DNA of 64,000 nt from Pilaira anomala (lineage: Eukaryota; Mucoromycota; Mucoromycetes; Mucorales; Mucoraceae). The position numbers and the translations under genes were made by a program. Shown in pieces: positions 24,301 to 36,661 of this stretch; the first letter of the stretch is position 1, and every line of letters begins with the position of its first letter. Under the pieces are notes generated by a model. That model was not told the DNA's origin. It ran no database searches and saw only the letters and a list, made by a program, of their open reading frames with translations. Location: contig JAIXMQ010000014.1 in the NCBI GenBank assembly GCA_025716855.1, positions 107,001 to 171,000 of the forward strand, given 5' to 3'.

Positions 24301-24781
24301 ATGCTTGAATCTGTTGAAGTGGGTAAAAACCATAAACTGTCAAGTGAGGAGTGCGCAAGAATATGGGTAGCTGCTATTCCTGTTTTTAATAAAGCGGTAA
24401 TATAATCATATCATATGAGAGTGGATCATCCTCTTTTACAATCATATATCGAAATTTAATATTTTTAATGTTTTTTTTTTCTTTTTCATTCCAAATTGTT
24501 AAAGCGTCCAAAGTATCCTTTAAACATGGTACATACAAAATATACGTTTGAATATGTACAAGAAATCGTATTCACTTATGAAATTTTCTGTCATCAAGAT
24601 CAATTGAGATCGCTCCAAGCATGTTTTTACCCATTTAAAGAGTAAGCTTGAGGATGTTTGGATATGCTGCAAAAAGTACATATTCGTAAATATCAGGGTC
24701 GAAATTACTCATTCGAATCTGTAATTCTTTTATTTTAGAGCAGATAGAAATGTTCTTTTCTTGATCATCGTCAAGGAATAG
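24301..24781 (+). CDS. Small three-exon orphan gene
   Basis: Not recognised. Exons 24301-24396, 24505-24641 and 24739-24781 give 91 residues and sum to whole codons. Junctions are KA|RPKY and FKE|ADRN. The last intron has strong sites (GTAAGC and TTTTATTTTAG). The first ends in TTAAAG, an acceptor type seen in other genes here. The product starts MLESVEVGKNHKLSSEE, has aromatic-rich helices (FEYVQEIVFTYEIF) and ends VLFLIIVKE. No signal peptide or clear domain. The frame stays open upstream of the ATG to the acceptor-like TTAATTCAG, so a 5' exon may be missing. It borders the transposon-rich stretch, so it may also be a remnant. Confidence 0.45.
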
Positions 24782-25414
24782 ATCATGCAATGTTCCAAAA
24801 AATTTTATATAAATGGCTTTGATTGACTTGCAGTTTTATACTCTTTGAACAATTTTGTAAAGGCAATGGCTTTCATCCAAATAAAAGTGTAATGTCTTGA
24901 GATTATTGAAGCTGTGTCGTCAATCGTTAGCTCGTTAAAATTGCCGGATTGGCTACAGTCATAAAGCGCGAGTTTATCTACACCAGGGTTCGAACTATCT
25001 ATGGCAAGATAGTAATGGAATACATCAGAAAATGAAGCCGATGGAAACTTTGGACTTGACTCGTCCAGATTTTACGTGCTTCGCTCACTCACGACCACCT
25101 CGCCAGTAACGGACTAGAGTGTCATATCTTTCACATACAAATACATGCAGTATGATTAGAAAAAAGCATTTTCTATTGTGACTTATTAAACAATGGATTT
25201 GTAATATAGCTACTAAAGCTATGCTATATGTCTTACCATTGACAACAACATTTATTATTTCTTGATACAATTTCTACTTGTTTGGATAATGTATGTAGAA
25301 AAACAAGAGATTAAGAGAAGGATATTGGTATGGGAGTTTCATGTTTTGAAATGATAAGAAAAAAGAAAGGGAAAGGAAAAGAAGAAGAAAAGAAAAAAAG
25401 CTGATTTATAATGA

Positions 25415-25449
<35 letters not shown>

Positions 25450-25680
25450 TGCTCGAGTTTTATCTATCATGATGATGTAGCTAGTGTGTCAATATAAATG
25501 AATAAAGCAGCCAATAACACAAAAATGCGATACAGGATAGGAATAAATGATAAAATGTAGGCAGTGTAATTAAGAAAGAGCTAGATCTAAATCGATAACA
25601 GTCAAGAAAAAGTTAATAAATAAAAACTTGTTTGAAAACTAAAAATAACATTTTTGAATGAATAATGAGTATGTAAAGCC
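24782..25680. other. Gene-free interval before the repeat cluster
   Basis: About 900 bp. A purine-rich stretch ends in a 27-nt A run near 25420-25446. A slightly GC-richer part around 24900-25130 has no readable gene. I see no tRNA despite a GGTTCGAA at about 24988, which lacks cloverleaf partners. Confidence 0.5.
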
Positions 25681-26643
25681 ATTCAAGCAGCCGGTCGTAA
25701 ATCACATCTCCAACAAAACAATCGTTTTTTTATAATACCTAATCAGAAACTAAGCCAAAAGGTTAAAAGACTTGATTCTCCTAATATTGGGCAAACTTCA
25801 TCAGATGTTTTACAGTCGAATAATCGATCAAACTTTTGAAACAATCCATATCCAACTTCCAGTAGTTATTCTCATTAACTTCACATCATTATTCTTTAAC
25901 TTCGCAATTAATTCCCTAACTTCACATTTATTTTCTCTAAGAACACATTCATTTTCTCTAAGAACACATTTACTTTCTCTAAGAACACATTTATTTTCTC
26001 TAAGAGCACATTGATTTCTCTAAGAGCACATTTACTTTCTCTAAGAACACATTATTTTCTCTAAGAACACATTCACACTTTTTTTTTCTAACTCCATAAT
26101 TTTTTCTCTAACTTCGCATCACTATTTTCTTGTGGACAATCAGTAATTAATGAAAAAAAAACTTAGAGTTGATTTATTAAGTAAAAATAAAACTGAAGAA
26201 ACTCCTCTAAATTAAAATAATAACTATCTTTTTATACCTTGAATATCCTGATGAATCGTGTTTGAATCTGGACCATCTTTTTGATGGGTTATAATGAATC
26301 TACGCCCAATTCTTTTGCTTCTTTTGACTAAGTACGTTCTACTCTTTCGAATTGACCATATTTAATTGTAAATAATATCTACCATATTGGATAGCAACGT
26401 ATGTATTTCCTGACTAAAGAGCTCCTTTTAATTATTTACATGGTCAGTATTTGTTTGGATTCCGTTCTTGCTAATTTCATTGGTAAATGCGCATATTTTT
26501 AAATTGAGAATAGGAAGGTTTGATGATGGAAGCTTGAAACCTGAGAAAGAAGAATAACTGAGGATCTTTCGAAGCAAAGGCTCAAAAGCTAAATTAAATA
26601 AAATAGGAGAGATAGAATCATCTTGCCTTAGACCGCCGCCTTG
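25681..26643 (+). repeat. Dispersed repeat, copy A (about 1 kb)
   Basis: Nearly colinear with 58524-59513, in the same orientation and highly similar by eye over about 960 bp. It starts with a coding-like frame (IQAAGRKSHLQQNNR...), continues into a minisatellite, then an AT-rich middle part, then minus-strand LINE reverse transcriptase. Homology ends at GACCGCCGCCTTG in both copies. Indels differ, for example an extra tgatgatggaagc in copy A. It carries opposite-strand coding remnants, so it is composite. Confidence 0.85.
25930..26070 (+). repeat. Minisatellite, about 20-bp units
   Basis: About seven tandem units of the type TTTCTCTAAGAACACATTTA. Variable positions include AGAACA/AGAGCA. 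The same minisatellite is in copy B at 58788-58950. Confidence 0.85.
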
Positions 26644-26730
26644 TCTCTTGTGGAGCGTATAAATAATGAAGAAAGTCTCTCCTTCTCTTCGAGACCGAAG
26701 AAGCGACTTTATTGAGGAGAACATGGGCAA
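26428..26730 (-). mobile_element. LINE (non-LTR) reverse transcriptase fragment
   Basis: The minus strand encodes SSIKSLLRS..., then RQGGGLRQDDSISPILFN and LAFEPLLRKIL, which align with the LINE motif normally written GLRQGDPLSPLLFN followed by LALEPLL. The GDP of that motif reads DDS here. Only about 100 codons remain and no catalytic YADD box is present, so this is a dead fragment. It forms the right end of the dispersed repeat and extends past it. Confidence 0.7.
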
Positions 26731-26749
26731 GAAAATGAGGGGAGAGGTT

Positions 26750-27045
26750 CACAAAGCTGAAGAAGTCTCATTGCCTGTGAATCTTATGCAACGTGGGAGA
26801 CAACTTCGTCTTGCTCTGTCTCGCTTCCCTCCACCGCTATAGGAGGGTGGCCGGTGGACCCGAGGGCGGATTGGAGGGTAGTTTTTTAATTAGCCTAGCC
26901 TTAGATAATTAGGATGGGCGTTGCCTGGGAACTGCTCGTTTTTAGTTATGGTATAAATACACACAGTATTTGCTACATTTTTTTCACTTGATCCACATTA
27001 ATTTACTGTAAAATAAAAGACTCTATTCTCTCATCATGTTGTTTT
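26750..27045 (+). mobile_element. LTR-like fragment
   Basis: A GC-richer block at 26750-26950 is followed by TATAAATAC at about 26950 and, some 60 bp on, AAAATAAAAGACTC with a T-rich stretch between. A TATA box and poly-A signal this close, with no gene behind them, is what an LTR contains. No target duplication or second LTR was found, so it would be a solo or truncated LTR. Confidence 0.3.
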
Positions 27046-27090
27046 TCTGAAATCACCATATCAATTTCCACACTAATTAATATTTCTCAG

Positions 27091-27324
27091 CTTCGCTGTA
27101 TTCCGGTTTATCTTCCGCCTTACTTGCCTGAACTTAGTCCCATTAAGCAGTTTTAGTAGTCAGTATGCAAAAGTAAATTAAAGAGAGAAGTACTTTTGAA
27201 GGAGGAGACATTATCTTCCAAAAATAGGGAAGCTTGCAACAATGTGCTCGCCAGTGACTTGCAAGGCTTTTGTAGATCTTCAGTAAGGAAATTTGATGCT
27301 GGCTTAAACAGAAAACCCATTTAA
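27091..27324 (+). pseudogene. Decayed Tc1/IS630-type transposase, C-terminal part
   Basis: The plus strand reads CIPVYLPPYLPELSPIKQF, then two stop codons (TAGTAG), then SVCKSKLKRE...LKEETL. This is the end of a DDE_3-type transposase, where YLPPYSPELNPIEQFW precedes the final catalytic acidic residue. The first TAG sits where a Trp codon is normal. About 75 codons remain. The N-terminal part and the first two catalytic acids are absent upstream. Confidence 0.75.
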
Positions 27325-27429
27325 TAAACTTTAATGTGCATGATTTTTTATTCATTTTGTGGCTTGAATTTTTATTTTATTAATGCTTGAATTTTTTTTT
27401 AGATAGTGCTTGATTTTTATTTTTTCAAC

Positions 27430-27468
27430 TGCGTGAATAATTTCGAAACGCCCTGTAAACACCCTGTA
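27430..27468 (+). repeat. Candidate terminal inverted repeat of the transposon remnant
   Basis: The sequence ends in CGAAACGCCCTGTAAACACCCTG at about 27444-27466, followed by TA, the target dinucleotide of Tc1/IS630 elements. Read inwards it begins CAGGGTGTTTACAGGGCG, a plausible TIR tip. The matching left end was not found. Confidence 0.5.
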
Positions 27469-27588
27469 TTTAAACCTTAATTGTAAGATAGTTATACAAA
27501 AAAAGATTTATTATTTTTGTGTATGTGTGTTATTATTATTATTATTTTGTGCAAATATTATATTTATAAATGGAAAATAATATTATTT

Positions 27589-29108
27589 TTAAGAGGTAAA
27601 CTTGATTAAATCATCTGGAGTTAATACGGTAGTAGTTGGAGTAGTTAAAGTAGTGGAAGGAATAAGAGAATCATCGTCATTATGTACAGATGAATTATTA
27701 GTAGTAGTAGTAGTATTAAATCTAGGTGGATTTCCACATCGATCTTTTCCATAATTGATACGAAACTTTTTATATTCTTCCTTTGTTCGAATACCTTCAA
27801 TAGCTCGTACGGCACTAGCAATACCTGTAAAATTCACAAACGCACAATTTTTTTCCCTCAAAGCATTCACTAATTCAATATCCCCATACTCTGAAAAATC
27901 ATGCTTTAACTTTTCCTCTGTCATTGAATCATCTATATTTCCAATATATACATTACGTGATCCACCATTTTGCACAGCATATAATTCTTGAAATGTTAAT
28001 GCAGAGGGTTTACCCCAGCCTAACTTTAATCTACGATTCTTGATCACAAGATATTCGGTTGTATGATAAAACTGCTCAGCAAGAATTGGGTCTACAAACG
28101 TAATAAAGGCTATATGCTTTTCTGGGATAAATTTCAGATGAGATAACATACCACCTCGAACCACATTACATATATCTTCTGCTGTTGTATCTGGATGTAA
28201 ATTACCAAGATAAATTGTTCGATTTGCGATTCCACCTAACCTGTTATTTAATGTTGATGATAATAACAATAAATCGTGATGAACAGGTGGTGTTACTGTT
28301 GTTGTTAATGGTGGAGGTGGAGGTGATGAGTACATAGGTGGTGATGTATATGGGTCATAAGGTATTGAATAACCAAAAGGAGTATAACTAGTAGTAATGG
28401 TCGTTGTATTCTTTGCACATCGATCTTTACCGAAATGAACACGCTTAGTTTGCCAACGACTTTCAGTTTGTAAAGTATTTACACATTTTACAGCATTTGT
28501 GATACAAAGGAAATGAACAAATGCAATTCTTTTGTCTTTCAATAACTTTATATGTTCAATATGACCAAAGCGTGATAACTCTTGTTTTAGATCAATTTCT
28601 GTCTCCTCATCATCTAATAAACCCAAATAAACATTACGTGAAGCACCATTTCTTAAAGCGGTTTGGATAATTGTATTTAAATAACTTGGTTTTCCCCAGC
28701 CAATTCTTAGTTCATGCCCTTGAATTATGAATCGATTTCGATTACGAGTGAATTCCATAAAGAATTGAACTGCTGCTATATTCTCTACAAATGTTATAAA
28801 TAATCCATTCTTTTCTGGAAGTGGTCGAATGGCTTGAATAGCACCTGTCTTGACTTGATCTAAAATTACGTTGACTGATAAATTATGAGGTACATTTCCG
28901 ATATAAACTGTACGAATTGCTTGATGATTTGTTGGGTATGTATTATTTATCATGAATGGTCGACCATAGATATCAGTACTATTATTTTATGAATATCATA
29001 TGTAAAAAAGATTGAAAATTTTAATTATGTAATATACCTATAATATCTTTGCCCATTTATTTCTGAATGGAAATGGTTATTTACATGTACCTGTTCTGAA
29101 GGCATCAT
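27589..29108 (-). CDS. MRN1: Four-RRM RNA-binding protein, MRN1/Nrd1 type
   Basis: Predicted RNA-binding protein of 486 residues. Exons 29108-29038 and 28978-27589, joined as YYS|TDIYGRP; lengths sum to whole codons. Four RRMs: RTVYIGNVP, SRNVYLGLLDD, RTIYLGNLHPD and SRNVYIGNIDD each start a domain. Matching RNP1-like strands are FITFVE, IAFVHF, AFITFVD and CAFVNF. RRM1/2 and RRM3/4 form two similar pairs, each ending in a linker HFGKDRC or NYGKDRCG. This spacing and the FGKDRCA-type box are typical of fungal MRN1 and fission yeast Nrd1, which bind mRNAs in the cytoplasm. A Pro/Tyr-rich linker separates the pairs. The MM start was chosen as the first ATG. Confidence 0.87.
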
Positions 29109-29273
29109 GTTGCAAATATAAAAAATAGAAAAAGAAAAAGCTACAACACTAAAAGAGAAGAATCTATATGTTTTGTGTGTGAGAAAAGGGTATTTTTTTT
29201 TGTTGAAAATATATATGTGAAAAAAAAAAAAAGCTATATATGGAGAAGGGGACAATAAAAGATAACCCAGCCG

Positions 29274-29762
29274 TCAATGCTGATTGCAAGCTCCTTTCCA
29301 AACACTACCGTCTTCATACACTTCTCGCTTCCATATCGGGCATCTGTCCTTTAATTCATCAATAAGGTACCTGGCTGCATCCATTGAATCTCCTCGATGT
29401 TTAGATGAAGTGGCTACAATCACACTGGTTTTACCAACAGCTACATTACCAGTACGATGATATACTGCAATATGTTTCAAGTCCCATTTTTCTCGAGACT
29501 CTTTGATGATTTCAAATAAAACTTTCTTTGCCATAGGTTCATAGGCTTCATAATCTAATTCGAGTACGACTTTATCTAATATTCTATTTCGCTTAGTTTA
29601 TATATATAAAGAGAGAAGGGAACAAGTACCTTGAAACACGTTTCTTGTGGTACCCGAAAACGTTGTAATGGCACCTGCGCCATCATCCTGAACTAATTCC
29701 GTAACAAAGTCCAAGGAAGGAAGTGGGTCTTTTGATATTTCTACAATGTTAAGGTGACTCAT
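29274..29762 (-). CDS. MOCS2B: Molybdopterin synthase catalytic subunit (MoaE/MOCS2B)
   Basis: Large subunit of molybdopterin synthase, which adds sulfur to precursor Z in molybdenum cofactor synthesis. About 145 residues in two exons, joined as TRNVFQ|DKVVLELDYEAY. Family motifs: GAITTFSGTTRN near residue 32, YEAYEPMAKK, then IAVYHRTGNVAVGKTSVIVA, SKHRGDSMDAARYLIDELK and CPIWKREVYEDG with the catalytic Lys. Length and motif order are normal. It stands head to head with the asparaginyl-tRNA synthetase gene, with only 225 bp between start codons. It implies that the organism makes Moco, as needed for nitrate reductase or sulfite oxidase. Confidence 0.93.
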
Positions 29763-29987
29763 ATTGACAAGATAAAAGAAAAGGTCGTTCGCATAATATA
29801 GGGGTGAAAAAAATGGTGGGAAATAATCACGCGATTGAATATCCCCACACTACTTTGTACTTTTAAGGGACAAAACAGTCCTCGATGTGTCATAATTGTT
29901 TATGTGGCTTAGGTTCGAAAAATTGTATTACACGGGGCAATTTTTTTGACCTTTTTTTCCTTTTAACAATTTTTTGTTATTATAAAC
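29763..29987. promoter_or_regulatory. Shared divergent promoter, MOCS2B and NARS
   Basis: 225 bp separate the two start codons. Contains short T runs (29941-29962) close to the NARS start. No TATA box was clear in either direction. Confidence 0.5.
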
Positions 29988-31904
29988 ATGGCTTCACTAA
30001 TTGCTAAAGCTACAGAAATGCTCAGTATTACTGAAAGTAAGAAACGATAGAAAGAAAAGGACGCGAGAAAAAAAAATTAAGAAAAAAGTGTTGACGTTTT
30101 TTTTTTCTTATAAAAATAGCTGTCTATGTTGATGAAGTTGCTGGAGATGATGTCAAAGGTACTGGTGCCGAAGCTACACCTTTCAAGACTGTTCTCAAAG
30201 CTATTGAATCCAAGGGAGATAGTATTAAAATCCAAGTTAAGAAAGATGCTGAAGGATATAAAGATGTCTCTGGTGCTGCTTTAAAGAAGGCTAAGAAGAC
30301 ACTTGCCGAACAACAAAAGAAGGCCAAGAAGCTCGAAGAACAACAAAAGAAGCAAAACGATGAATTAAAGAAGAAGGCTGAGGATGAAGCTAAGGCTTAT
30401 GAACATGCCAAATCTATTGTCCTTGTTGAAGATACGTCTCTTCCTAAGGCTGAAAAGGTTTGTTATTAGATTTATTTTTTGTTGTCGAGATAAGGGAAAT
30501 CTAACACCCTTTCCTTTTTTTTTTGATGCAGATCAAAATTCGTCAAGCTACTGAAAAGAGATCTAAGCGTGTCAAGGTCTCTGGTTGGGTTCATCGTCTT
30601 CGTGTCCAAGGTAAGGATATGATGTTCATCATTCTCCGTGATGGTTCCGGTTATTTACAATGTGTCTTGACTGGAAAGTTGGTAAGTTTAAAAAGATAGA
30701 ATGATAAATGAAAACAATTTTACTTATAAAATTAATATAGTGTCATACTTTGGATGCCATTACACTCAGTATTGAATCTACTGTCACTATTTGGGGTGTT
30801 ATTAACGAACTTCCCGAGGGTAAGACTGCACCTGGTAACCACGAATTAGTTGCCGACTATTGGGAGGTTGTTGGTAAGGCACCTGGTGGTGATGAAGCAT
30901 TCAGTAACAAGGTGACTGCTGAAGCAGATCCTTCTTACTTGTTGGATAACCGTCATCTTGTACTCCGTGGTGAGACTGCTTCTGCTGTCCTCAGAGCTAG
31001 AGCTGAAGTAATTAAGGCCTTCCGTGCCTTTTATGACGAAGAACAATTCACTGAAGTTACACCCCCTTGTATGGTTCAAACTCAAGTTGAAGGTGGTTCT
31101 ACTTTATTCTCTTTCAACTATTATGGTGAGAACGCTTATTTGACACAATCTTCTCAACTTTACCTTGAGACATGTCTCCCTTCTCTTGGAGATGTTTTCT
31201 GTCTTGCTGAATCATATCGTGCTGAAAAGTCTCATACTCGTAGACATTTATCCGAATATTCTCATTTAGAAGCTGAAATGGCCTTTATTGAATTTGATGA
31301 TTTATTAGATCATCTTGAGAACATGATTTGTTTTGTTATTGATCGTTCTTTAGCTGATGAAAAGACTGGAGAATTAATTAAGCAATTGAACCCTGATTTT
31401 GTTAAGCCTAGTCGTCCTTTCCTCCGTATGAAGTATGAAGATGCTATTACTTATTTGAAGGAGAATGAAATTAAAAAGGAAGACGGTTCTTATTATCAAT
31501 TTGGTGAGGATATTCCTGAAGCACCTGAGCGTACTATGACTGATAAGATCGGTCGTCCTATTTTCCTTACTCATTTCCCCGCTGAAATTAAGGCATTCTA
31601 TATGCAAAAGGTTCCTGGAGATAGACGTGTAACAGAAAGTGTTGATGTTTTAATGCCTGGTGTTGGTGAAATTGTTGGTGGTAGTATGAGAATGGATAAC
31701 AGAGAAGAATTATTAGAAGCATATGGTACCGCAGGTATTGATCCTTCACCTTACTATTGGTACACTGATCAACGTAAGTATGGTACTACTCCTCATGGTG
31801 GTTATGGTCTTGGTGTTGAACGATTCCTTGCATGGCTTCTTAACCGTTACACTGTACGTGAATGTAGTCTCTATCCTCGTTTCACTGGTAGATGTACTCC
31901 TTAG
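29988..31904 (+). CDS. DED81: Cytosolic asparaginyl-tRNA synthetase
   Basis: Class IIb aminoacyl-tRNA synthetase that charges tRNA-Asn. Four exons; the first (29988-30036) encodes [16 protein letters not shown]. The eukaryotic N-terminal extension is present ([14 protein letters not shown], then a Lys/Ala/Glu-rich helix). The OB-fold anticodon-binding part follows ([27 protein letters not shown]). The catalytic core has [25 protein letters not shown], the motif 2 loop [28 protein letters not shown] and motif 3 [15 protein letters not shown]. The end [14 protein letters not shown] is typical of Asn rather than Asp enzymes. Codon bias is strong, with few rare codons, as for a highly expressed gene. 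Confidence 0.96.
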
Positions 31905-32585
31905 ATATATTTATATATATAAGTATATATAAAAAAATTAGATATAACTCTCTCTTTGTTTAAATAAAAATGTATAAGAAAAAAGAGAATATTTCGTTGT
32001 TCTTTCTCCTCTTCTCTCCCCCCCCCCCCTCCCCCCATTTTTTTTTCTTTTTTTTAATGCAGAAAAGGATTAAACTTAAAGCTCGCGCACTTTTTTTTTT
32101 ATCATTATATCCGTAAAGCAGTTGTGATGATAGTTTTGTTATATAACAATACTTGATATAATAACTTTGCAGCGTGCACATATTTGATATTATATTTAGG
32201 ACATGAATTTTTGAATGCATGACTACATGTATATTTATAAAAAAGAAGATCTTTGTTTAAGTTTCCGATCGCTTCCTTTCAAGTCGACAGGAAGGAGGAC
32301 ACATATATTCAGTCACTAAACAAGGGCTATAAACAGAAAGGAGAAAGAAGATATAAGGGGTATTCCATTTACTTATAGAATAACATAGATCAAATATTTT
32401 TATTTGAAAATTAAAGTTAAATTTTGATATCTAAAAAGCGCTTTTTCTGTATGCATTGTGATTATATGTATTTATTGACTGTAAAAGTTGATATAATGAC
32501 AAAAAAGAATAAAAGAGCTTTTTTTTAAAAAATATATATATATCTATTATATTTGATAGATGTTATCACACTATATCAATACTAT

Positions 32586-32623
<38 letters not shown>

Positions 32624-33753
32624 TGCATATATATAATGTATATTCTCTTGATACATAACACGTGAACACTAATTGGATTCGTTGCTTAGTTACTTTGATA
32701 ATTTCCCACACTTACTTACATACAAAACTCCTAGAAATTAGGAATAGAAGAGCAAGCTCAATAATATAGAAACTTTTAGAATGATTTTTTTTACATATCT
32801 CTTTTTACATTTTTTAATTTACGTTATTATGGAATAGGAGAGAAACGTATACTTGTTTTTATATTTGCGTTACGGATGTACCGGTTGGTTACAATTTTAT
32901 AAATGACGATTGTGTGATTGATTTTTACATGAAGTCTTTACTAGTATATAAAGACAAGTTGTTTATTTTTTTTTCATTTTTTTCATTTCAATCTCTTTCT
33001 TCTCTTATTTTCATTTAAACATTGTATTATTTTCTCTATTTTTCTCTATTTTTCCCTTTTTTTTTTATTTACTTTTTTACAATCACTTTTTTTTTTATTA
33101 TTATTTTTACTATTTATTTTTTTAACGCTCTTAATTTTTTTTCTTCTGTGATTAATTTGGGTGGTCTCAAACTATAATAATAAATAAAAAAAAAAAAGGG
33201 GGGTTGGGAGTTCTTTGATTTCAGAAAAAAATAAAAAAAAAGTGTGTGGGTGGGTGCTTGTATGGTCTGTTCGTGTGTGTGTAAAAAATATAAAGATACA
33301 TTCTTTTGGGTATTCTTAATAATTAAATGACCTCATTTTCGTCTTTTGTCTCCTTAAAAACTCGATCAGGACAAACCTAACGATCTAGTTTGGTAGTACC
33401 AAAGAACAAGACAACGGTATATAATTCCTTTTTCTGTTAATATTGCGTGTGATACACATTGTTAACCACAAAGAGAATTTTTTTTAAAAGGAGTTACTCC
33501 TCCCTTTTTCCCCCCAAAAAAAACAGAAGAAAAAAAAGAAAAAAAAAACGAAATTAAAAGCTGTATACATTGATCGTGTCTAGTGATTATTTATCCCCCA
33601 TTTTACCCCTAATTGTATGATATATATATATATATATATATGTTACCATGTAAACAAATATGCATATTGTGTAACGGTAAAATTATGTATATATAAGGAA
33701 GATACATTGACATTCAAAGCTTCTTTTTTATTCCAACAATTATATCAACACAC
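31905..33753. other. Gene-free interval and long leader of the zinc finger gene
   Basis: 1.85 kb. Contains C and T runs (32021-32055), a TA repeat at 32590-32618 and a second one at 33618-33641. The block 32950-33170 is almost pure T/C, followed by purine-rich sequence and GGGG/GT repeats near 33195-33290. Such a pyrimidine-to-purine switch can mark a promoter and a long 5' leader, but no motif proves it. No RNA gene was recognised. Confidence 0.5.
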
Positions 33754-34287
33754 ATGTTTTCAATCTTTTATCCTCAACCTGTTCAATCCAATGAGAACCA
33801 AAAGGCTCATAACCATAGAAGACGGTACAAATGTCCAATGTGTTCCAAATCATTTTTCAGATTAGAACATCGTACAAGACATATTCGTATTCACACTGGC
33901 GAAAAACCTCATCAATGCTCACATTCTGGTTGTAATAAAAAGTTTTCTCGCTCTGATGAATTAAGTCGACATTTAAAGACACATGAACCTGTATATGAAG
34001 AAGTCATTTTAGATGATTATAGAAGCAAGCCATATCAAACGCATCATTATATCATGTTACCACCATTAAGATCATCTCATACTACGAAACCTCAACCACT
34101 TGAATGTAATGCTTATTTAAATAAGCCATTTCAACCTATGAACTCATTATTTGATTACAAGTTATATTCTAATACAGTAAATTATTGCAAACCCAATACA
34201 CATTCTTTTCAATCACATCATCCTTATCATCCTCATCATCATCAACAAATGCAAGCATTACCTTCAATTCATTCTTTATTATTATAA
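33754..34287 (+). CDS. Mig1/CreA-type C2H2 zinc finger protein
   Basis: Predicted nuclear DNA-binding regulator of 177 residues, no intron seen. Two C2H2 fingers at about residues 25-76: [23 protein letters not shown], a TGEKPHQC linker, then [23 protein letters not shown]. The recognition residues RLEHRTRH and RSDELSRH are those of Mig1/CreA, glucose repressors that bind GC-rich sites such as SYGGGG. The rest is His/Pro/Tyr-rich with no second domain. At 177 residues it is much shorter than CreA (about 400), so the repressor tail may be lacking or different. Mucoromycetes have several such factors; the glucose role is inference. Confidence 0.85.
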   Translation: MFSIFYPQPVQSNENQKAHNHRRRYKCPMCSKSFFRLEHRTRHIRIHTGEKPHQCSHSGCNKKFSRSDELSRHLKTHEPVYEEVILDDYRSKPYQTHHYIMLPPLRSSHTTKPQPLECNAYLNKPFQPMNSLFDYKLYSNTVNYCKPNTHSFQSHHPYHPHHHQQMQALPSIHSLLL

Positions 34288-34784
34288 CTAGCTCATAAAT
34301 ATATATAATCGCTTTATACCCTCTTTTTTCATTTTTTTTTCTCCCTTCTCTCTATAACTAAATAAAAGCTTTAAAATTTTCTGGTTCTCATGTAATAAAA
34401 AAAAAATCATGTAACCAAAAACGGAAGAAAAAGAAAGATCTGATCGGTATCTTGATCGAAACTTGTCCCCCACAAACTTTTCTCCTGAAAAAGTAATGTT
34501 TTTTTTTCTTCTTTACAATTCTATGTGCACAATTCTGTTACTAAAAACAGAATATGCACATATCATGGGCAATGACTATCAAAAAAGGATAAATCAGTAC
34601 TTTTTTTTTTTAAAAAAAAAAGGGGGAGGAAATCATACTAATATTTTTTTTTTAGAAAAAGCTTAATTCGAAACAACCATATTTTTTCGGTTTTTACAAA
34701 AAAGGTTTTATTTGTGTTATGTTATATTTATATATACGTAAAATGATATCTATGTGCAAAAAAAATAAATAAATATAAAGCTAT
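34288..34784. other. Convergent 3' spacer
   Basis: 497 bp between the ends of the zinc finger and adenylosuccinate synthetase genes. It contains a T-run/A-run junction at about 34601-34621. Nothing coding is seen. Confidence 0.55.
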
Positions 34785-36329
<1,545 letters not shown>

Positions 36330-36661
36330 TATGATTTAGTTTGAAGTTAACCAACACGAACCAATGCTCAAAACTCATTGCTTCCTTTTAAAAGAAAAAA
36401 AATTGAGACTACTTTTTTCCCTTGCTACAAAAAAAAACCCGATTTTTTTGACTCAGGGTCCCAGTAAATATTTACATCTGGGGGACGGGAAGGAGTCATA
36501 CTTGAAATTAGTTTATAAAATTTTTTTCATTGGTTAAACTTTGATCCCGATGGATCTTTTTAATTAGTCATATCTATTATTTTTTATGATACAAAAACGT
36601 TATTTTATTTATGTTTGTTATAATATTTAATGATGTGATATAACTTCTATTTATTATTCTT
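36330..36661. other. Spacer between ADE12 and BMS1
   Basis: 332 bp between two minus-strand genes; the left part is the ADE12 promoter and the right part the BMS1 3' region. No distinct motif was identified. Confidence 0.5.

Noticed and set aside
24980..25000. GGTTCGAA resembling a tRNA T-loop
   Set aside because: No matching acceptor, D or anticodon arms around it; same for the GGTTCGAA near 29911.
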